NCBI GenBank assembly: GCA_026929865.2 | Contig: CM049400.1 | Coordinates: 23,793,501-23,857,500 of the forward strand | Length of the DNA stretch: 64,000 nt | Direction: 5' to 3' | DNA from: Hyperoplus lanceolatus | Taxonomy: Eukaryota; Chordata; Actinopteri; Uranoscopiformes; Ammodytidae | Shown: in pieces, positions 1-17,715 of the stretch | How the letters are laid out: every line of letters starts with the position of its first letter | How positions within the stretch are numbered: position 1 is the first letter of the stretch | Notes under the pieces: model-generated | The model's input: only the letters and a program-made list of their open reading frames with translations | Database searches by the model: none | Told to the model about the DNA's origin: nothing | Made by a program: the position numbers and the translations under genes

Positions 1-3000
1 GATGTCAGATTTCCCAGGGAGATTTACGGCAGACAAAGCGGAACATGCTGTTTCCCGATTGATAGGTAACTATATTACTTTTTTTTTCTTCTTCTTTTTT
101 TTACCCACATCAAAGTTAACTTTGCCTCACTATCATCTATTACCATCGATAACCATTTTCCATTACATCATATTAACTCATCGTTAGCTAAAGATTTGCC
201 TGAAGTGCTAAGAGAGGTAGTTTTTTCTCAAATTGTGGTGGTGAGGTAATGTGAGCCAAATGCTGGGGGGGGAAGTAAGCCACTGTCTCACTTTCCCCCA
301 CCATGAGGCACAAGTTAAGTTTAGTCTTCAACATATTTTAATGTAATATTACATAACATATGATTTATTTTAATGTCATACACATTGTAGAAAAGGAAAT
401 ACACCAGGAAGACGACCTGGGGCAACCACACGGAAAGAGCACCTTCTCATCTTTCCCTGTAACCTTCAGGGCTGGAATGTAGAGTAGGCCTAGTTGTAGA
501 GTATGATAGGCTGGTGTTATAATCCAGTTGGGTCTTCTCCTGTGTTCTGAGTCCCAGGCTGTTCTCGCTGGTTCTGATTTTCCTATGCTTTGACCCCCAG
601 ACACTAGCTGGCTCTAAGGGTCCTGTGTTCTGACCCCCAGACTGTGTTCTAATGTAACTGGTTCTATCTTTAATTTGAATCTTATTAAAACCCTTTGAAT
701 TATAATATGTTGTATTTGATTTTGTTCAGAGTTACTTTCAAGTGTTTAGAAAATTTGCTTTGCTTAATTGACCAAACCCCATCATTATTTTACTAGTCCG
801 ACATAAGTTCTGGAATGTGTGGCTAGCTTTCAGGATTGTAACTGTTACAATATGTGTTGTTATGGTAGTTTCAGAGTGGAAAAAGTAAGTGGATCAGTTT
901 ACCCCCAGCTGGTTCACTTTACCCCCTTGATTTTTCTGGTCTGTCTCAGTTTAACCCACAGCGGGGATAAAGTGAGCCACATGACAACTTTTTTTTAAAC
1001 AATCATATTTTCACTGCCCTTTGTCTTGAAACAATTCTGCTAATTCCCATTTCTAGGAAAAATCCTGAAACAAAAATCATTTTAGCTCGCTTAGAGGGGA
1101 GAAAATGTAAAAAGTGTCTCAGATTACCGCGTTCTCCCCTACTTATCAAAGTACTCAGTTACAACAACAAAAAAAAGCCTTGATTTAATTGACTGAAGTA
1201 AAACAGGCTGGCTATTATCAACTATTTTTTTATTTTTTATTTATGTGGTCCCAGGAAGTTAAAAGTCACAAAAAATATGCCGTACAATCAAACAATATAT
1301 CTTACCTTAAAAATAAACAATGATAAAGAAGCATTGGTTAATCAATTATTATTTATTCATGTGTTTTGCATGTAACTCTACATTATTTAAAACACTGATA
1401 GTCATTTGTTAAGCAAAAATCAGAGTTCCAGCTTCATCAATGTGAGGGTTTGTTGTTTTATTTCTCTGATAGGCTATATGCACAATTAGAAAATGTTAAG
1501 GAATGGCCAATCATCTAGCCCTGCTTATCATTTTACTGGCCCGTGGCCCATGATATATATGCCATGGGTTATGTTGAATTATTATTATTAGTTTTATTTG
1601 ATTAGGACAGTGCATATTAATCAACAAGTCAGCAAAGCATCAATGTAAATATGCCGGAGTTAGCATAAATGAATGAGTTAATTGAGAAAATAATCCACAG
1701 ATTAATGGATAAAGATCATAATGATTGTTTGTTGCAGCCCTGTATGTAAGGCCTATAAGCAACTATAGCTGTTAAATTAATGTTGCGGAGTAAAATGTCT
1801 ACAATTTCACCTTGAAATTGTGAAGTAGAATTATAAAGTGGCAAAAATAGGTAAAAGCATGTAACTCCACAACCATTCTTATGCAAAGTACTTGAGTAAA
1901 TTAATTTAGTTATTTTTCAGCACTAGAGCTCTTAAACCAGGACGACAAATGGGTCATTAGAATAACATCATGCTGAGAGTGGTCAGTCAACATTTAAATG
2001 AGTGAAATCATGTAAACATTCTTTGTCTGTAAATACTGATTTAAGAAGAGGAAAAACAGCATACTTATCCCTTATAAAAATGACATTCAGATGGTCTCTC
2101 GTATTGACCACATGATTAGGCACTGGCCAAAGATCAAGAGCTCTTAATGATTAATTGTGTGTACCAATTTTTGATGCAAGGCAATGCTATGCTGCTATGC
2201 AAATATTCTCCTAATTAGATTCAGACTTGAGATGGAGATAACACTCAGTATTCAGCTGTTTTACATCACATGGAAGCAGCCTTGTAAGTGGCGAAGGATC
2301 TATTTGTCTCTGACCTTGACTTAGTCCTAGCAAAAAAATCCAGCCCAAAGGCAATTTCAAACTATTTCTTCAATTAATTTTTTTTCCTTTTTTCTTCTCA
2401 AAGCAAATTTTACAATTTGTGCTGGAACGTTTCTTTAACATGAAGTTTGTAGACTGAGGCGTGGGACATTATAGAACAAATAGAGATAGGCCATGACAGT
2501 TATTAAAACTACAGCACTGAAGCCATCATTGGCACATTCTGGTTAAAACAGAAGTAGCTATGTGTAACTAATCTATCCTTTTAAAATGGAAATCCTCCGA
2601 CCAATAACCTCTGACCTGAAATCTTTAAAAGGCATTCTCGTGGTTTCATTATGTTTTTATTGTACTTCACAGCCTTTCAGTGGCTCTCAGTGTGCCCGAT
2701 GCAGCTTCTCTGCAAGCTTGTAAAAGAGAAAGTCATTCAATCGTGTGGCTCTCTCCATATCACAGATTACGATTCAGTAGGATATGAGCAGAGCAGCACT
2801 CTAGATCCATCACAACTAACAGTATGCCTGGGTTTTGTCAACAGAGTTGGGAAGGTCGTTTGCTCCAAGCATCCTGCAGTGATTTATATTTGATCATATT
2901 ATTTTTTGCACGTTCACTATCGTGAGTCTTTTGCAGTTTGTTAGGAGGAGAAATCTCTGCAGACTTTTTTGACCACAGTCTATTACCAGATTTTCCCCTT

Positions 3001-4200
3001 ACTGTGCTCCCAGCATCTCTGTGCCTGTCACTGATGCATCTGTCTCCACTGGTAACTATAAATATCCTCTTCTCTTGCTTTCAAAAACCTGATTCCCATT
3101 GATTTAGTGACCTATATACACATCAACACTCCCTTCCTCCGGCTCGCTGCTCCTTCCATCGATGGTCCTTCACTGTCTCGTGATCTCCCCATCCCTCCAC
3201 AATTATCTGCCTTTAAGCTACTACTGGGACAACCTTTTGCCTCCACCCTCTCTCGTCCTCTTGCTAGAAATCATGAACGACTAATAATAGTTGGCAGCAG
3301 AAGCTCAAGTCATAACACATGAAAGGGATATAAATAAGTATATAAGAACAGTGGCTGGTGCTCATTTCTACATCTCAAAGTCTTGTCTTTGTGTAACACT
3401 GAACCTCTGGCTGATCCTCTGTGTGTTTGTGTGTGTAAACACTGGAGTATATAGTCAGAGGAAAGGATTCTCTCAAAGAGGGACAAAATCCAATATGAAA
3501 TCTGACTCTGAAATAAGACCTACAAACACAGACGTGTGTGTGTGTGTGTGTGTGTGTAAATGCTATGATGTAATTATACTGCAGGGTGCTGCAAAATAGC
3601 ACCCTGGAAACCAATGCTATGAAGTAATGTTGAATTCATATAGCAGGGGATTAATAATGAATAAACCCGTCATAACATCAGTTATGCTGAAACGTGCAGG
3701 AATCATGTGGGATTTATGAACCTCATACATTTGGTAAAATCCACAAGAAAACACATTTCCATATTTCAATCGTGCAACTTATGAACACACAAAAATACCC
3801 CATTCGTCAAGTGTAACCACACAGATGACAGGCACATCTGTGTGCAAGCAGTATCACAGACAGAGGGGATAGAAACAAACATTACTGAGGATAAAGATAG
3901 CTGGACAGACAGAGCGATTGGAGCGCGTGATTTACTGCCACACCACCCAAGATTAGCATACACCTGTAGTATGGACTGCTCACACTGTTCCATTCTCCCA
4001 ACACAGCAGCGCTAACAGCTCTTCTGCAACCCCACACTGACACCTGCTGGCTCCGAAAGGAAGCAAATCCTCACAACAGTCTCAGCTGTTCTTCAGACAA
4101 TGGAAAAAAAGAGTCAATGTCATGTCTTTTGTATTCCGTCAGATTACCACTGGACCTTGAATACAGTGATTGATACAGTGATTAGTGAAAATAAGTAATG
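1..4200. other. AT-rich stretch with no recognisable gene
   Basis: I see no exon with a recognisable protein match on either strand. The open frames here are under about 100 codons and low in complexity. The stretch holds a (GT)n tract at 3534-3557. A loosely repeated phrase around GACCCCCAGAC occurs at 590-650. It could be intergenic, or an intron of a gene lying mostly outside the window. Confidence 0.6.
3534..3557. repeat. (GT)12 microsatellite
   Basis: An uninterrupted GT run, seen directly. It lies in non-coding DNA left of slc25a22. Confidence 0.95.
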
Positions 4201-4216
4201 CACAGCACAGATACAT

Positions 4217-7200
4217 TTGAGGACAGTTTATTGAACATCAAATTGTGACAGGGAACACAATATTGTTTGTTTTTTTACATTGTATTTTCAACAATGTCGA
4301 AGACAACTGTGCCATTCACCACACATATTCATAATAACCCTTTCTGTCACATAGAGTGACTTTGCAGATGGACAGTGAGGTGGAGGTCCTTGATTTAAAG
4401 TGCTGTAATGCACGATTCCCCTATGAGGAAGAGGTCACGAATAGAGTTCAGACCCCAGAAGTCCTCAGAGGTCCCCAGTTGTATCATACATTACGCAATA
4501 TTGTAATCAATAGTTTGTGACCATTTTTTTTGTGTCTGTGTGTGGCTTCTACTTATTGCATATCAGTGAGCTGGTTCATTAATTTCTCAGTGAATGTGTA
4601 AAGCACAAATCTTTAGATGTGATCAACTCTTCATAATTGTAATACATCTCATAGTATCTAAGTTACATTCTTATATCTGATTCATTTAGAATATATATAG
4701 GCGATATACATTTTGTGGATTACTGCTGATGGTCTACATAGTGGACACCATCCCATCGGTCTCTTATCTTGCTGTCAGTTTTACAAACAGATCAACTTCA
4801 AAAAGTTGATCTCATTCAAAATGCCCACCTAAACCAGATGTAAGCCCATGTCTGCTGACGCAGCACATTGTTTTTCCAAGGGCTTTGTCTGACCATAATC
4901 AAAAGTGGGCCAAGTGGTCTCTCTTGTGCCTTATAATCCTTTGTGCTTTCTTTGATTGTATACACTAAGTCATACATTTGGTGTTTCTCCCCTGTGTTAA
5001 CCTGCACCCCGCAGCTGTGGGTGCTGGGGAAAGTACATGGTAGAGGAGTGTGACAAGGAAAAGAGGGGAGAGAGCATGGATCTGACAATCAAAGAGAAAA
5101 ATACCGCAGTGTCACACTAACAACTACACATTACCTACAGCACTACACAGTCGGACACACGCACACACACATACACACCCACATAACCAAATGCACAAAC
5201 TCAAATATTCACAGCTGAATAAAACAAAATTACTTGCACAACATTTTCAAGATTCAACCAAAAACAGACATCAACATTTCAAAACAACAAGGGGGGAGTG
5301 GCGGAGGGCCGGGTTCAAAAATCAATAATCTCAACAACAAAAAATAGGCAATATAATCATAACAACAGCATATATGAGATGAACTGGCAATCGGAATGTT
5401 GTTTCAGTTTTGTTTTTTCTCGCCATTTTCCTGTGGCTCAGCTGTGACACAATTCGACATGGCTGGAGGTGCCAGTCGATGTCTAGCAGCTCTGATGTCC
5501 CTCCCTGACTTATGGCTTTCAGTTAAGACGTTGATAACGCTGAGATTTGTTAGCATTCCTTGGCCACTAGTGCTGCCACTGTCATATTTCGTGAAAGAAG
5601 CACCGTTCAAAAAGAGATGTTTTGATTTACAGCAGGTCCCTTTTGGCCTTCTCCAGGCTGCATTTCACTGTATTTCATCTGTTTCAGTAGTGCTATCGGT
5701 CATTCCCTTAAAATGAACTACATTTCTTTCATCATTATATTATACTTCATTTGGTCCTTTGTTAGGAAACAGGACAATAGGCCGACCCCTTTGCTTTGCA
5801 TACAGTAAAAACCATCATCAAGATGCTGCATTTAACTTCAAATGATGCGTGTCACATTAGACGTGTTCCTTCATTTGATATGTAGACATCAACATAACAT
5901 AAAATCACTACAATATGGATTGTGGGGGGAGCTGGAGAGGTAGGTGTGCAAATAAGCCATCATGTACAAAACAAACAATAAATCCTAAAACATGAAGTTC
6001 ATATCATCTGCACATATACAATATAGTAAAGGTGGACACTTTGACACAGATAAAACAACACATACAAATATATAGTGCTATACTGCCTATAGAAAGGAAT
6101 ATTGATTAATAGATCTCAGCTCCCACGAATGATAACACATTGAAAAGTTGCATTGTGTATCTACAGTGCAACATTACAATTGATGAGCTGCTTGAACAGT
6201 GGGAGCGAGGAAGGAATGTGATTGGATAATACACATCAAAGTCACCTTGATCTCCGGCTAGATAAACCAATGGCAGGGTTTCAGTGTTGTGATGCATAAA
6301 CAAGATAGGACTGGGCTGCTTTCCCTGGCAGCTTAAAGCAAACAAAACCTCTAAAGCAAACAAGCAGAGATGTTTGGTATAACTCATAAAACACTGAAAC
6401 CACATTGGTTTACTTTTAACAATAAAGAAAATGTTTTTCATTAGCTCTTTGGGTCCTGCCACTGAATTCAAGTTCGGTCAAAGAATTTAGACTGAGTGTG
6501 AACTCATCTGTAAACAATAATAATTATATAATCTGGATCTATGGGGTTTGGAAAACTCCAGCTAAGGTCTAACCTTCTCCACAATGGATGACTGTACTCG
6601 CGAGGCCTCAACATTTGTCAGCATAATTACTGAATATTTACTAATAATAATAATTCTATTAAAATTACTTTCACATCATGTTGTGTTTTCACCAGATATT
6701 ACTTTCATCTTAGCCCACAATGAATCTCATAGGTGAGAAAACTGTGCTGGCAACACTCTCGGTGGACTGAATTTTTAAAGTGCACTACACTTTTTGGCCA
6801 CGATCCAATCAGCAATGTCACAGCAGGTGCTTCGTCACCGTCAAAGGCAAAACCCCCGCGGTGACATCACTGATTAGGGCGTGTCCATAAGTACAACCTG
6901 CTTCACCGTTCTGACCCAAGGAAAGAACTGTGTGTTTTTTTCATTTGTGATGAGTTATGCGATATGGTTGGTAGTTTGGTAGTGCATAATGCCCAAATGT
7001 ACACTGTCTCTTCTGTCTAGTGAAACACAAGGTTTCTTTCACAGAGGCCACACTGTCGAACCATTGTGGTAGCACTAAATATCAAATGGAACCTGATCTA
7101 CTTAAAAAGCCAAGGCAATCAAAGGGTGCTCGAAGCTGAATGGCTGAGTTCATTACAACCTTACAGGAAGGGATGTGGCCTCTCAGGAAAGATCATAGGG

Positions 7201-7880
7201 GGGGGGGGGGGGGGGGGGGGGGTGCTGGTATCAAATCAACACATTCCCTGGTTCTTTGTCTTGAACAGAGGCATATTTTTAGTAAATATTCTACCTGATC
7301 TAATATTCTCATATATCCTATTAGTGAAGTACATGCATTTCATTTAGTTAGTTACTGTAGATTATTTTCAATATATCACGTTTACCTCCTCTATCATTCA
7401 GACGCTAATGTTGGAATGAAAATAAGTACTGGAGGGCTCGCAGATATGCAGCAACCAAGGGCAGTACGTGTACTTTAAAAATTCAACAATCTCATTCACA
7501 AATGTGATAAAATAAGTAGTGTAATTAAATCGAATCCGGCTCGGGTTGCTCTCTGCATGTCATTTCATCTCTGTCTCTCAAAAGTAATTAAAAAAATAAT
7601 TATTATGAAGCAATACTCCTTTAAAAGCTTGAATGATATTATGTGGCTCCATTTCCAGAGAGCTAGCTGAGCATGCCTTCTGGAATCGTGTGCCACTGTA
7701 GGCAGCTTGGCAAACAAAGGCTCTCTCCTAATCTATCTTTGACATTCAACACAACAAATTTAAAAACAAAGTGTACTGATTGGTCATTCGACACATCGAA
7801 GATTTCTTCCAAAATGAGATGAATCCACACACAGTTGGTGTGATGCATTATGGGAGGGAAAGGCAGAAAGGAGGTGTTTC
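4217..7880 (-). other. slc25a22: Candidate long 3' UTR of slc25a22
   Basis: Downstream of the slc25a22 stop codon on the minus strand I found no earlier clear AATAAA than the one at 4228-4233 (TTTATT on the plus strand). It is followed by TG-rich sequence suited to a cleavage downstream element. That would give a 3' UTR of about 3.6 kb. No other gene is visible in the interval. This is inference: an earlier non-canonical poly(A) signal cannot be excluded. Confidence 0.35.
7198..7222. repeat. Poly-G run (25 bp)
   Basis: Twenty-five consecutive G, seen directly. The exact length may be a sequencing or assembly artefact, because homopolymers of this size are hard to read. It lies within the possible 3' UTR of slc25a22, so the transcript would carry poly-C. 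Confidence 0.9.
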
Positions 7881-11336
<3,456 letters not shown>

Positions 11337-11520
11337 TTATGTCAAGCCCTGGCCGGTCAAAGTGCCAATCTGTCTGTTAGCTGGTCACTTGGTGGTCGTC
11401 CTTGTCTTTTGTTGGTTGTTAAAGTAGTGTATGTAGTGTGTAGTAGTGTGATTGTGTAGTCTGATTATGCTTTGTCCGCTCTTCTGCTTGCAGCTGCTTT
11501 TAGTTCAAGTTTACGGATAC
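11337..11520 (-). other. slc25a22: 5' UTR part of the slc25a22 start-codon exon
   Basis: On the minus strand a pyrimidine-rich stretch ending CCAG (acceptor at 11522-11521) precedes this segment, which runs without another splice signal into the ATG at 11336. The ATG has T at -3 and G at +4, a middling context. The good acceptor implies at least one non-coding exon upstream, so transcription starts further right than 11.5 kb. Confidence 0.55.
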
Positions 11521-11522
11521 CT

Positions 11523-14500
11523 GGAAAGAAATGGGAAAATACCTGATCACATTAAAAGAAACTCTCATTGGCTTTTTTAAAGACATGATTTGCACATTTA
11601 GAACGAAGCAATGTTGTCTTCACAAACATTACAACATAGACTATGTTTGACAAGCTGTTAACACACCGTACATTCACTAAAATGGGTATTTCCCAAAAAT
11701 ATCAATATCAGTTAGTTTGAGCTTCAACTTATGCTCGTTTTATTATCGATAATTAGTCGTTTGATCTATTAAATGTCAGACAATAAATTGAAATGTCCAT
11801 CATAATTTACCAAAGCCAAGCTGATGTGATTAAATTGCTTGTCTCATTACGTTGTGTTCTTTCGAGCGGACTCTTCTGTTCATAAGAACTGCAAGTCTTC
11901 ACAAATTGGAAGTGCAAGTCTTCCAAATAAACAGTTGCGATTGTTACAGAGCAGCATCATAGGAATATTTCTGCGTGTTTTGTTTGTGTATTTATTTAAA
12001 AAGATCAATATAGTCTATAGACTTCACTCGCCGTGAGTTCATTCCATGACTGTGTGTAACCCATAAATAACAAGTAAAAAAAGCCTTGGCACAGACAGAA
12101 GCTGTTCACATTAAATTTAACAATGCATCTTCTATCCTTTTAACAGTCTGTGTTAGTGGATACATCCTGAAACGATGGCTTGATGTCTTACTGTGTGTGG
12201 AAGAAAAGAAGAGGTTTTTGGTAAATCGATAACGTAAGCCAGTGAGGAGTCGGAGGCTGTAAAGCAGGAAGAAGAACTCTCTGACTCTACTCCCAGAGGT
12301 CCTCAACCATAGCAGGAGTATTAAGTTTGAGCCTGGCATGACTGACAATATGTTAACACAGTACTGCTCTATGCTAGTTGGGCTATTGAAACCAGTTCAA
12401 ACTTAGCAAATGAGGTTACACCACAAATGAATGAAAGATTAACCTCAACACAGTTGGTAGAAACCTTTTTAAAAAGGTCAACGGATTTAGGTTCCGACTT
12501 ATCCAGAAAACCCACATATCTATTGTTTATTTACACAAGACAAAATAAGAGCAAATCCTCACAACTAAGAACTGAGATTATCAAAAGTTTCTAAAAAGTG
12601 TTTCTTGATTGACTATTGTATAATGGCCTACAGATTGTTACAGATGGTCAAACACTCTATGTCACTTATTAATCACTAAAAGCATAAAGAGGCAACATTG
12701 CTGACAGCTCCTTAAAAGAATAAAGCTTTAGCGATCACTGTAGAGAGATTACTTTCTGTCAAACAAATCTATTTATCACGTGAACATCTGTGCGTCATGC
12801 GTGTCCTTGAACTCTCATGTATTATGCACAGGCTTGTTCATTGTACAAACCTAGACTCAACATTAAGGGGAAGCCTTATTTGCTGTATGCTAAAACAAAC
12901 ATTTTTGATAAACAGACAAAATATGTCTAATTTTGCCTAGAGATGCTTCCTATTTATGGGACAGAATGCCCTCAGTGTGTGAAATAGATGCTTCTCATTT
13001 CCCCCTTTCATTCTCTCCACCCCCTTCATCCACCAATCACAAGCCGCCTACTCCTCCTCTCCTCTCCTCCTCATTGGTCCTCCCCCGTCCGTTCAACTCA
13101 GTCACGAGCCCACACTCTCAAACAGCTTTTTCCGTCTCAGATCTTTGCTGACGTATGGGCTTTTTTTAAAAATGCATCTGCAACCACTCACGATTCAGAG
13201 TGAGATTGTGCAGCATATGTGGATGTTTAAGGTTCCATATAACTGCATCACGGCATTGAATGCAGCTGTGTTCTGGTGTGTTTAGTTTGGATGGGGACTA
13301 GAGGCCCAGAGGTGGAGGCAGGCAGGGAGGGACGAGAGGGATCAGTGGATCCACCTCTCAGTCTGCTCTCTGTTGGCTGAGTGTTCACCTCTCTGCTCCC
13401 TGGAGCTCCACATAGCCAACTTCACCTCTTACTCTTAACTGCTCATCCACCTCAACCCTTTTCTATGGCATACGGACAGAGCCCACTTTCTCACTTTACT
13501 GCATGCTACTTTTTGTTCCCGTATTTCCTGTCACTGACTTCCTTTTGAACTGGCTCAAGTCCACACAGTCAGCACACTGGTTTCCCTTTATACCATTATC
13601 TAGTGAAAACTGTTCTTGCTGGCAACAGGACTGAGGGGTAAAAGTCTAGAGCGCTGCAGTCTTTTTATATGAGTCATCCATGAAGATGACATCTCCCTCC
13701 TGCTATACCTCGCATGCAGCGTTGCTCCTCCAAAGTTCACTAAAGCATACAACTGTCTGCACCATTTATTCGACCCGCAGCCATAGCCTGGATGTACTGT
13801 CTTGTCATGACAATCGGAGTCTGTATGGAAACAACTGGCCTTATGTGTGCAATGTCCACGGCACAGTGGCATCACTCACCAGCCAAATCTCCAAGGAATG
13901 CCTTTTATTTTCAGAGCAGGAGCAAAAACTAACCAATAACCAGGAAACTGCACGGGAAGCAGTATTCCTTTTCCACAGGGACCTTCTCACTATATCCCCT
14001 GCAAAGTCATTTTACGATTCAGAAAACTATAACTGTAGAGTGGAGGGTTACTTCTAACCAGATTGGATAAAAAGACCAACAAAGTCAAGTCAATGAAAAC
14101 TTCTTTATCGAACAAGCCAAACTTAAGTGACTTCAAACATCTCGCTTAAACACAAACGTATTCACTCAGGGGTTGTATTTTGAGTTGAGCAAAAAATAGA
14201 CAAGGTAATTGTGCAACGTGGCTGCAGTGCAGAACCTTTAACTCACAATTTAGCCCTGCCCCCTCAAACGAACATTGGACACAATTGAGCAAAGAGCTAC
14301 AAAAGAGAATCCCAGACAGATAACAGCTCAATGTTTGACCCTTGTTCATCATTTCAGCCTGAATAAGAGGATAATAAATGCTGACGGGGAAACTTGAAGG
14401 TTATGTTGCACCTTGTCAGAAAAACAGCGAGCAATCTTAACTTGCTTGATGTAACCTAAACCTTAAAATATAAAATTACAAGTTCAGAAATCTAGAATTA

Positions 14501-17500
14501 AAAATGGGACAGGAGGGTGAGTCAGTGTACAGATTTACATACTATTTATGAATTAAACCATTTGTGCAATAATATAACAGAATAATTTATCCTTTTTTCA
14601 TCATAGTTAAATAAAATCTGTGCATGAATTCATTGCATGAACGCACTAAATTCAAGAATATAAGAAGCACTTCTAACAAACAAACAAAAAAATACAGACC
14701 TGCATCAAAAAACTGGAAGTACTGGCAGTTAATAAGACTTAAGTGGGTGCAAAGCACACGTAGCTTTGACTAATAGGCAGCAAGTCATGACTCAATCAAA
14801 ATAGATCGAGACAAGCTCCACCAGTTCATTTTTCAATGCAAAACTCAATGCAAATTGTTTTTCTGTCATTCAAATCAACCAGAGAAAAGAGTACCTTAGC
14901 CATCACAGCACCTCGACTACCTCTCTCTCTCTACTCGAGTGCCAAACAGAGTTAAAAGGTCTTGCTGACTTCACAACAGTGAGTTTGGTGAATGACAGGC
15001 GTGAGCATGAAGCTACAGTGACAAAGCACTGTGGCAGTAAGCACTCCACTCACGTGACTGTGGCTAGTCCGAAAGACAGCGAAGATGAGAAAATCACACA
15101 CGCGCCCTTCCTCATTAGAATAGAGCAGGCTGTTGTTACCAGTCCATCTGTCTCACATGAACTGGTTTAATTAACGCACACTGAGCCCTAAGCCATAATA
15201 GAGGAATGACACCGAGGATTTTAACAGATCCAAGAAGTGTTTTCCTGCAACCATACTTCAGATGTCAAGATCACAATGCTACAACTATATGTGTCCATTT
15301 TGTCATTCCTTCTGGAGGCACTATTTTCTAGAATGAATTACAAGTTCTTATTTGTGGGTGTCATATAAGTGTGCAAAGTTAGTATGAGGTAGGATATATA
15401 AGGTTCTTAAGGTAGAGGGTGTCATACTGTGTAAACGGACTGTGAAGCCCACTGAAGCTAATGGCTATTTGTGATATTGGGCTATAAAACTGATTTGAAT
15501 TATGACGAATAGCCACAAGTGTTATATTGTCCTTGGAAACATGTGTCAATTACATCAATTACTTCTAAAAAGGATTGACCTTTAAATAGGTACTTCAGTG
15601 ACAGCTGTATTTCTACTGTTCTTCCCGATAAACCGGACACCTGCTATGTTGCTGTTATCTTGCTTAAAAAAAAAGAAAAGAAAAAAGGTTTATAAGATGT
15701 AGCCTATTTTTGATAGCACTGCGGAAACCAGGGATGAATTCGAAATTTGTGGTGTGACGGATGACTTTGATGATTTTTTCTCTTCCCTACAGCATCGGGA
15801 TTATAAACCTAATACCTACAGTATGAAGGCTCCCTGGCAATCTCCATTAACAACCAGTGCAGTGAGAGTTATAATGTGGGCACAGCGATGCATTTTCTGT
15901 GACAGCTAGTCCACACGGGAGTTCATGTTGCAGCCATTAAACCTGCCAACCAATACATTGTTGCAATCACCTGCTGTAGATCAGAAGGAAAGAAAACTCT
16001 GAGTTCAACTAGTGGGCAGTTGAAAAAAATGCCCCATCTGTGCAGAGAGCTGGTGTAGGTTTTAGTCCTTCCTCTTGACACTATTGGTTTCTGTTGTGGC
16101 CCAGTTTCTAAAGTCACCTGGGGCTTTTTTACTGTCTCCCCTCTGTTTTGCCAGCCTCTCAGCTTTCCAGCAGCATTGATAAGAAAATAATAATACCACT
16201 GTGTATCCACCTTCCTTTGATAGAAAGCCAAATGCTGCATTGAAGCATCCAGTTACAGCTTGCCGATTACAGCAAGACCTTTGAATGGCCTGAACAACTG
16301 TTACTTTCAAACAGCACCTTCCCACCACTATGGCTACTACACATCATTTCCATTCAGTGTGCATACAACCAGTGACCTTTAGCAGTCTTTGCCTCTGGGA
16401 TTGAAGCACTATTTGAGGGAATGCTGCACACACGCATAGTCCTGCATGCTGATCTAATTAATATTGAACACTTTGCTATTGTCGTTTCCTAATGAAACTA
16501 ATGCGATGTTTTCACTGCCACAGCTAAAAAGGTACAACCGTTCCATTGGAAACATGGGATGTCACACTACACCCAAGAACGGCTCAACTCATCAATTATT
16601 TCAAGGCTGCAGGAAAAGGTTTATTCCACTGTTTGGTCTCAACATAGGCCTACCCTAACCAATACACTGATAACTTGTGCTCTGTAGAAAAAAAATTATT
16701 GAGTTCGAGCAGCATGGTGGCTAAAAATAGAAATAGCCTCCAGCATTAAGGAATTAGGATACTTTATAATGAAATTAAATAAATGCTCCATCTTGGCTTC
16801 CTTTCATCCTTTGCTAAGGAGTCACCATGTGTTAATGTTTAGCTATCCTGTCAAGAGGTGAGTAGATCACTTTTCTCTACCAATGAAAAAAGGAGGTGGG
16901 TACTGTTTAAGTGGGTTTTACCCTCCTCTGTCATGATGATTACACCCCTCACTACTTCTGAGCAGGAAGCCGGGAGACGACGGCCGTAGCCCCCAACAGC
17001 TCCGGGAGAAATACAATTTGGTAACTACTAGTCATGATTCTACTCTACGGTTACATCCAAAATCAAGCGAGCTTAATAAACACATGAACATCTCCATACA
17101 AGCCGCTTTATCGTGAGATAAAGATATGAATAATAACGGTTACACCTGCGCCATACAGCTCGTCAGGTTGAATGGTTAAAAATATGAGACGCATATTAAC
17201 CGGCACGTTAACGACCCTAGAGGAACTGTTATTCATTACTACTTCATTACACCGTAGTAAATGGACATTCTAACGGTCTACTACTACGAACCTTCCGTTA
17301 ACGTTACAGCTTTAACACACACCATATGTTGGAGGAAAAAAATGCTACGTTGCTGGCTACATAACGGGAAAATGATTCACTGGCTCTCACAACGAAGCGG
17401 CAAAACCCCACACAATCACATCCCGGTGCGAGGGACTAGCAAGAAAGCTATTCGTGTCGTTGTCATTTCTTATTTTTAAGGAAGAGGGAAATTTAGCCGT

Positions 17501-17700
17501 AACATAATACATCGCCTTCTGGTTATGCATAGGATATATTTTAACGTAAATGCGTAAATCACCACATTTGACAACAGCAATTAACCCGAATCCCGCTATC
17601 TACATACCACATAGAGCAGGTCCCGTTATCGCTATCTCCCGGTGTGGTTGAGGTGTCAAATCAAAGCTTTTGCACTGTGTATTTTTGGCTGACAGACCGA
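11523..17700. other. Probable slc25a22 5' intron, no coding exon seen
   Basis: About 6 kb between the slc25a22 start-codon exon and the candidate 5' non-coding exon. I found no segment that resembles a known protein. Open frames are short and lack family motifs. A GC-richer patch lies near 16970-17010. I cannot exclude short non-coding RNAs. Confidence 0.5.
12985..13150. promoter_or_regulatory. Possible promoter segment with paired CCAAT boxes
   Basis: A CCAAT at 13033-13037 and an inverted CCAAT (ATTGG) at 13073-13077 lie 40 bp apart in CT-rich DNA, within the large upstream interval of slc25a22. NF-Y binds such boxes. No start site can be proved from sequence, and chance occurrence is possible. 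Confidence 0.25.
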
Positions 17701-17715
17701 CAATAGCTAACCTAC

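Noticed and set aside
590-650. Repeated GACCCCCAGAC phrase suggesting a tandem repeat
   Set aside because: Only two close copies; too little to call a repeat array.
13680-14057. 125-codon plus-strand open frame
   Set aside because: No domain, odd composition, no splice partner and no known family; it lies in the probable slc25a22 intron and looks like chance.
15923-16328. Two overlapping minus-strand frames of about 90-105 codons
   Set aside because: Different frames over the same bases, no family match and no splice context; likely chance.
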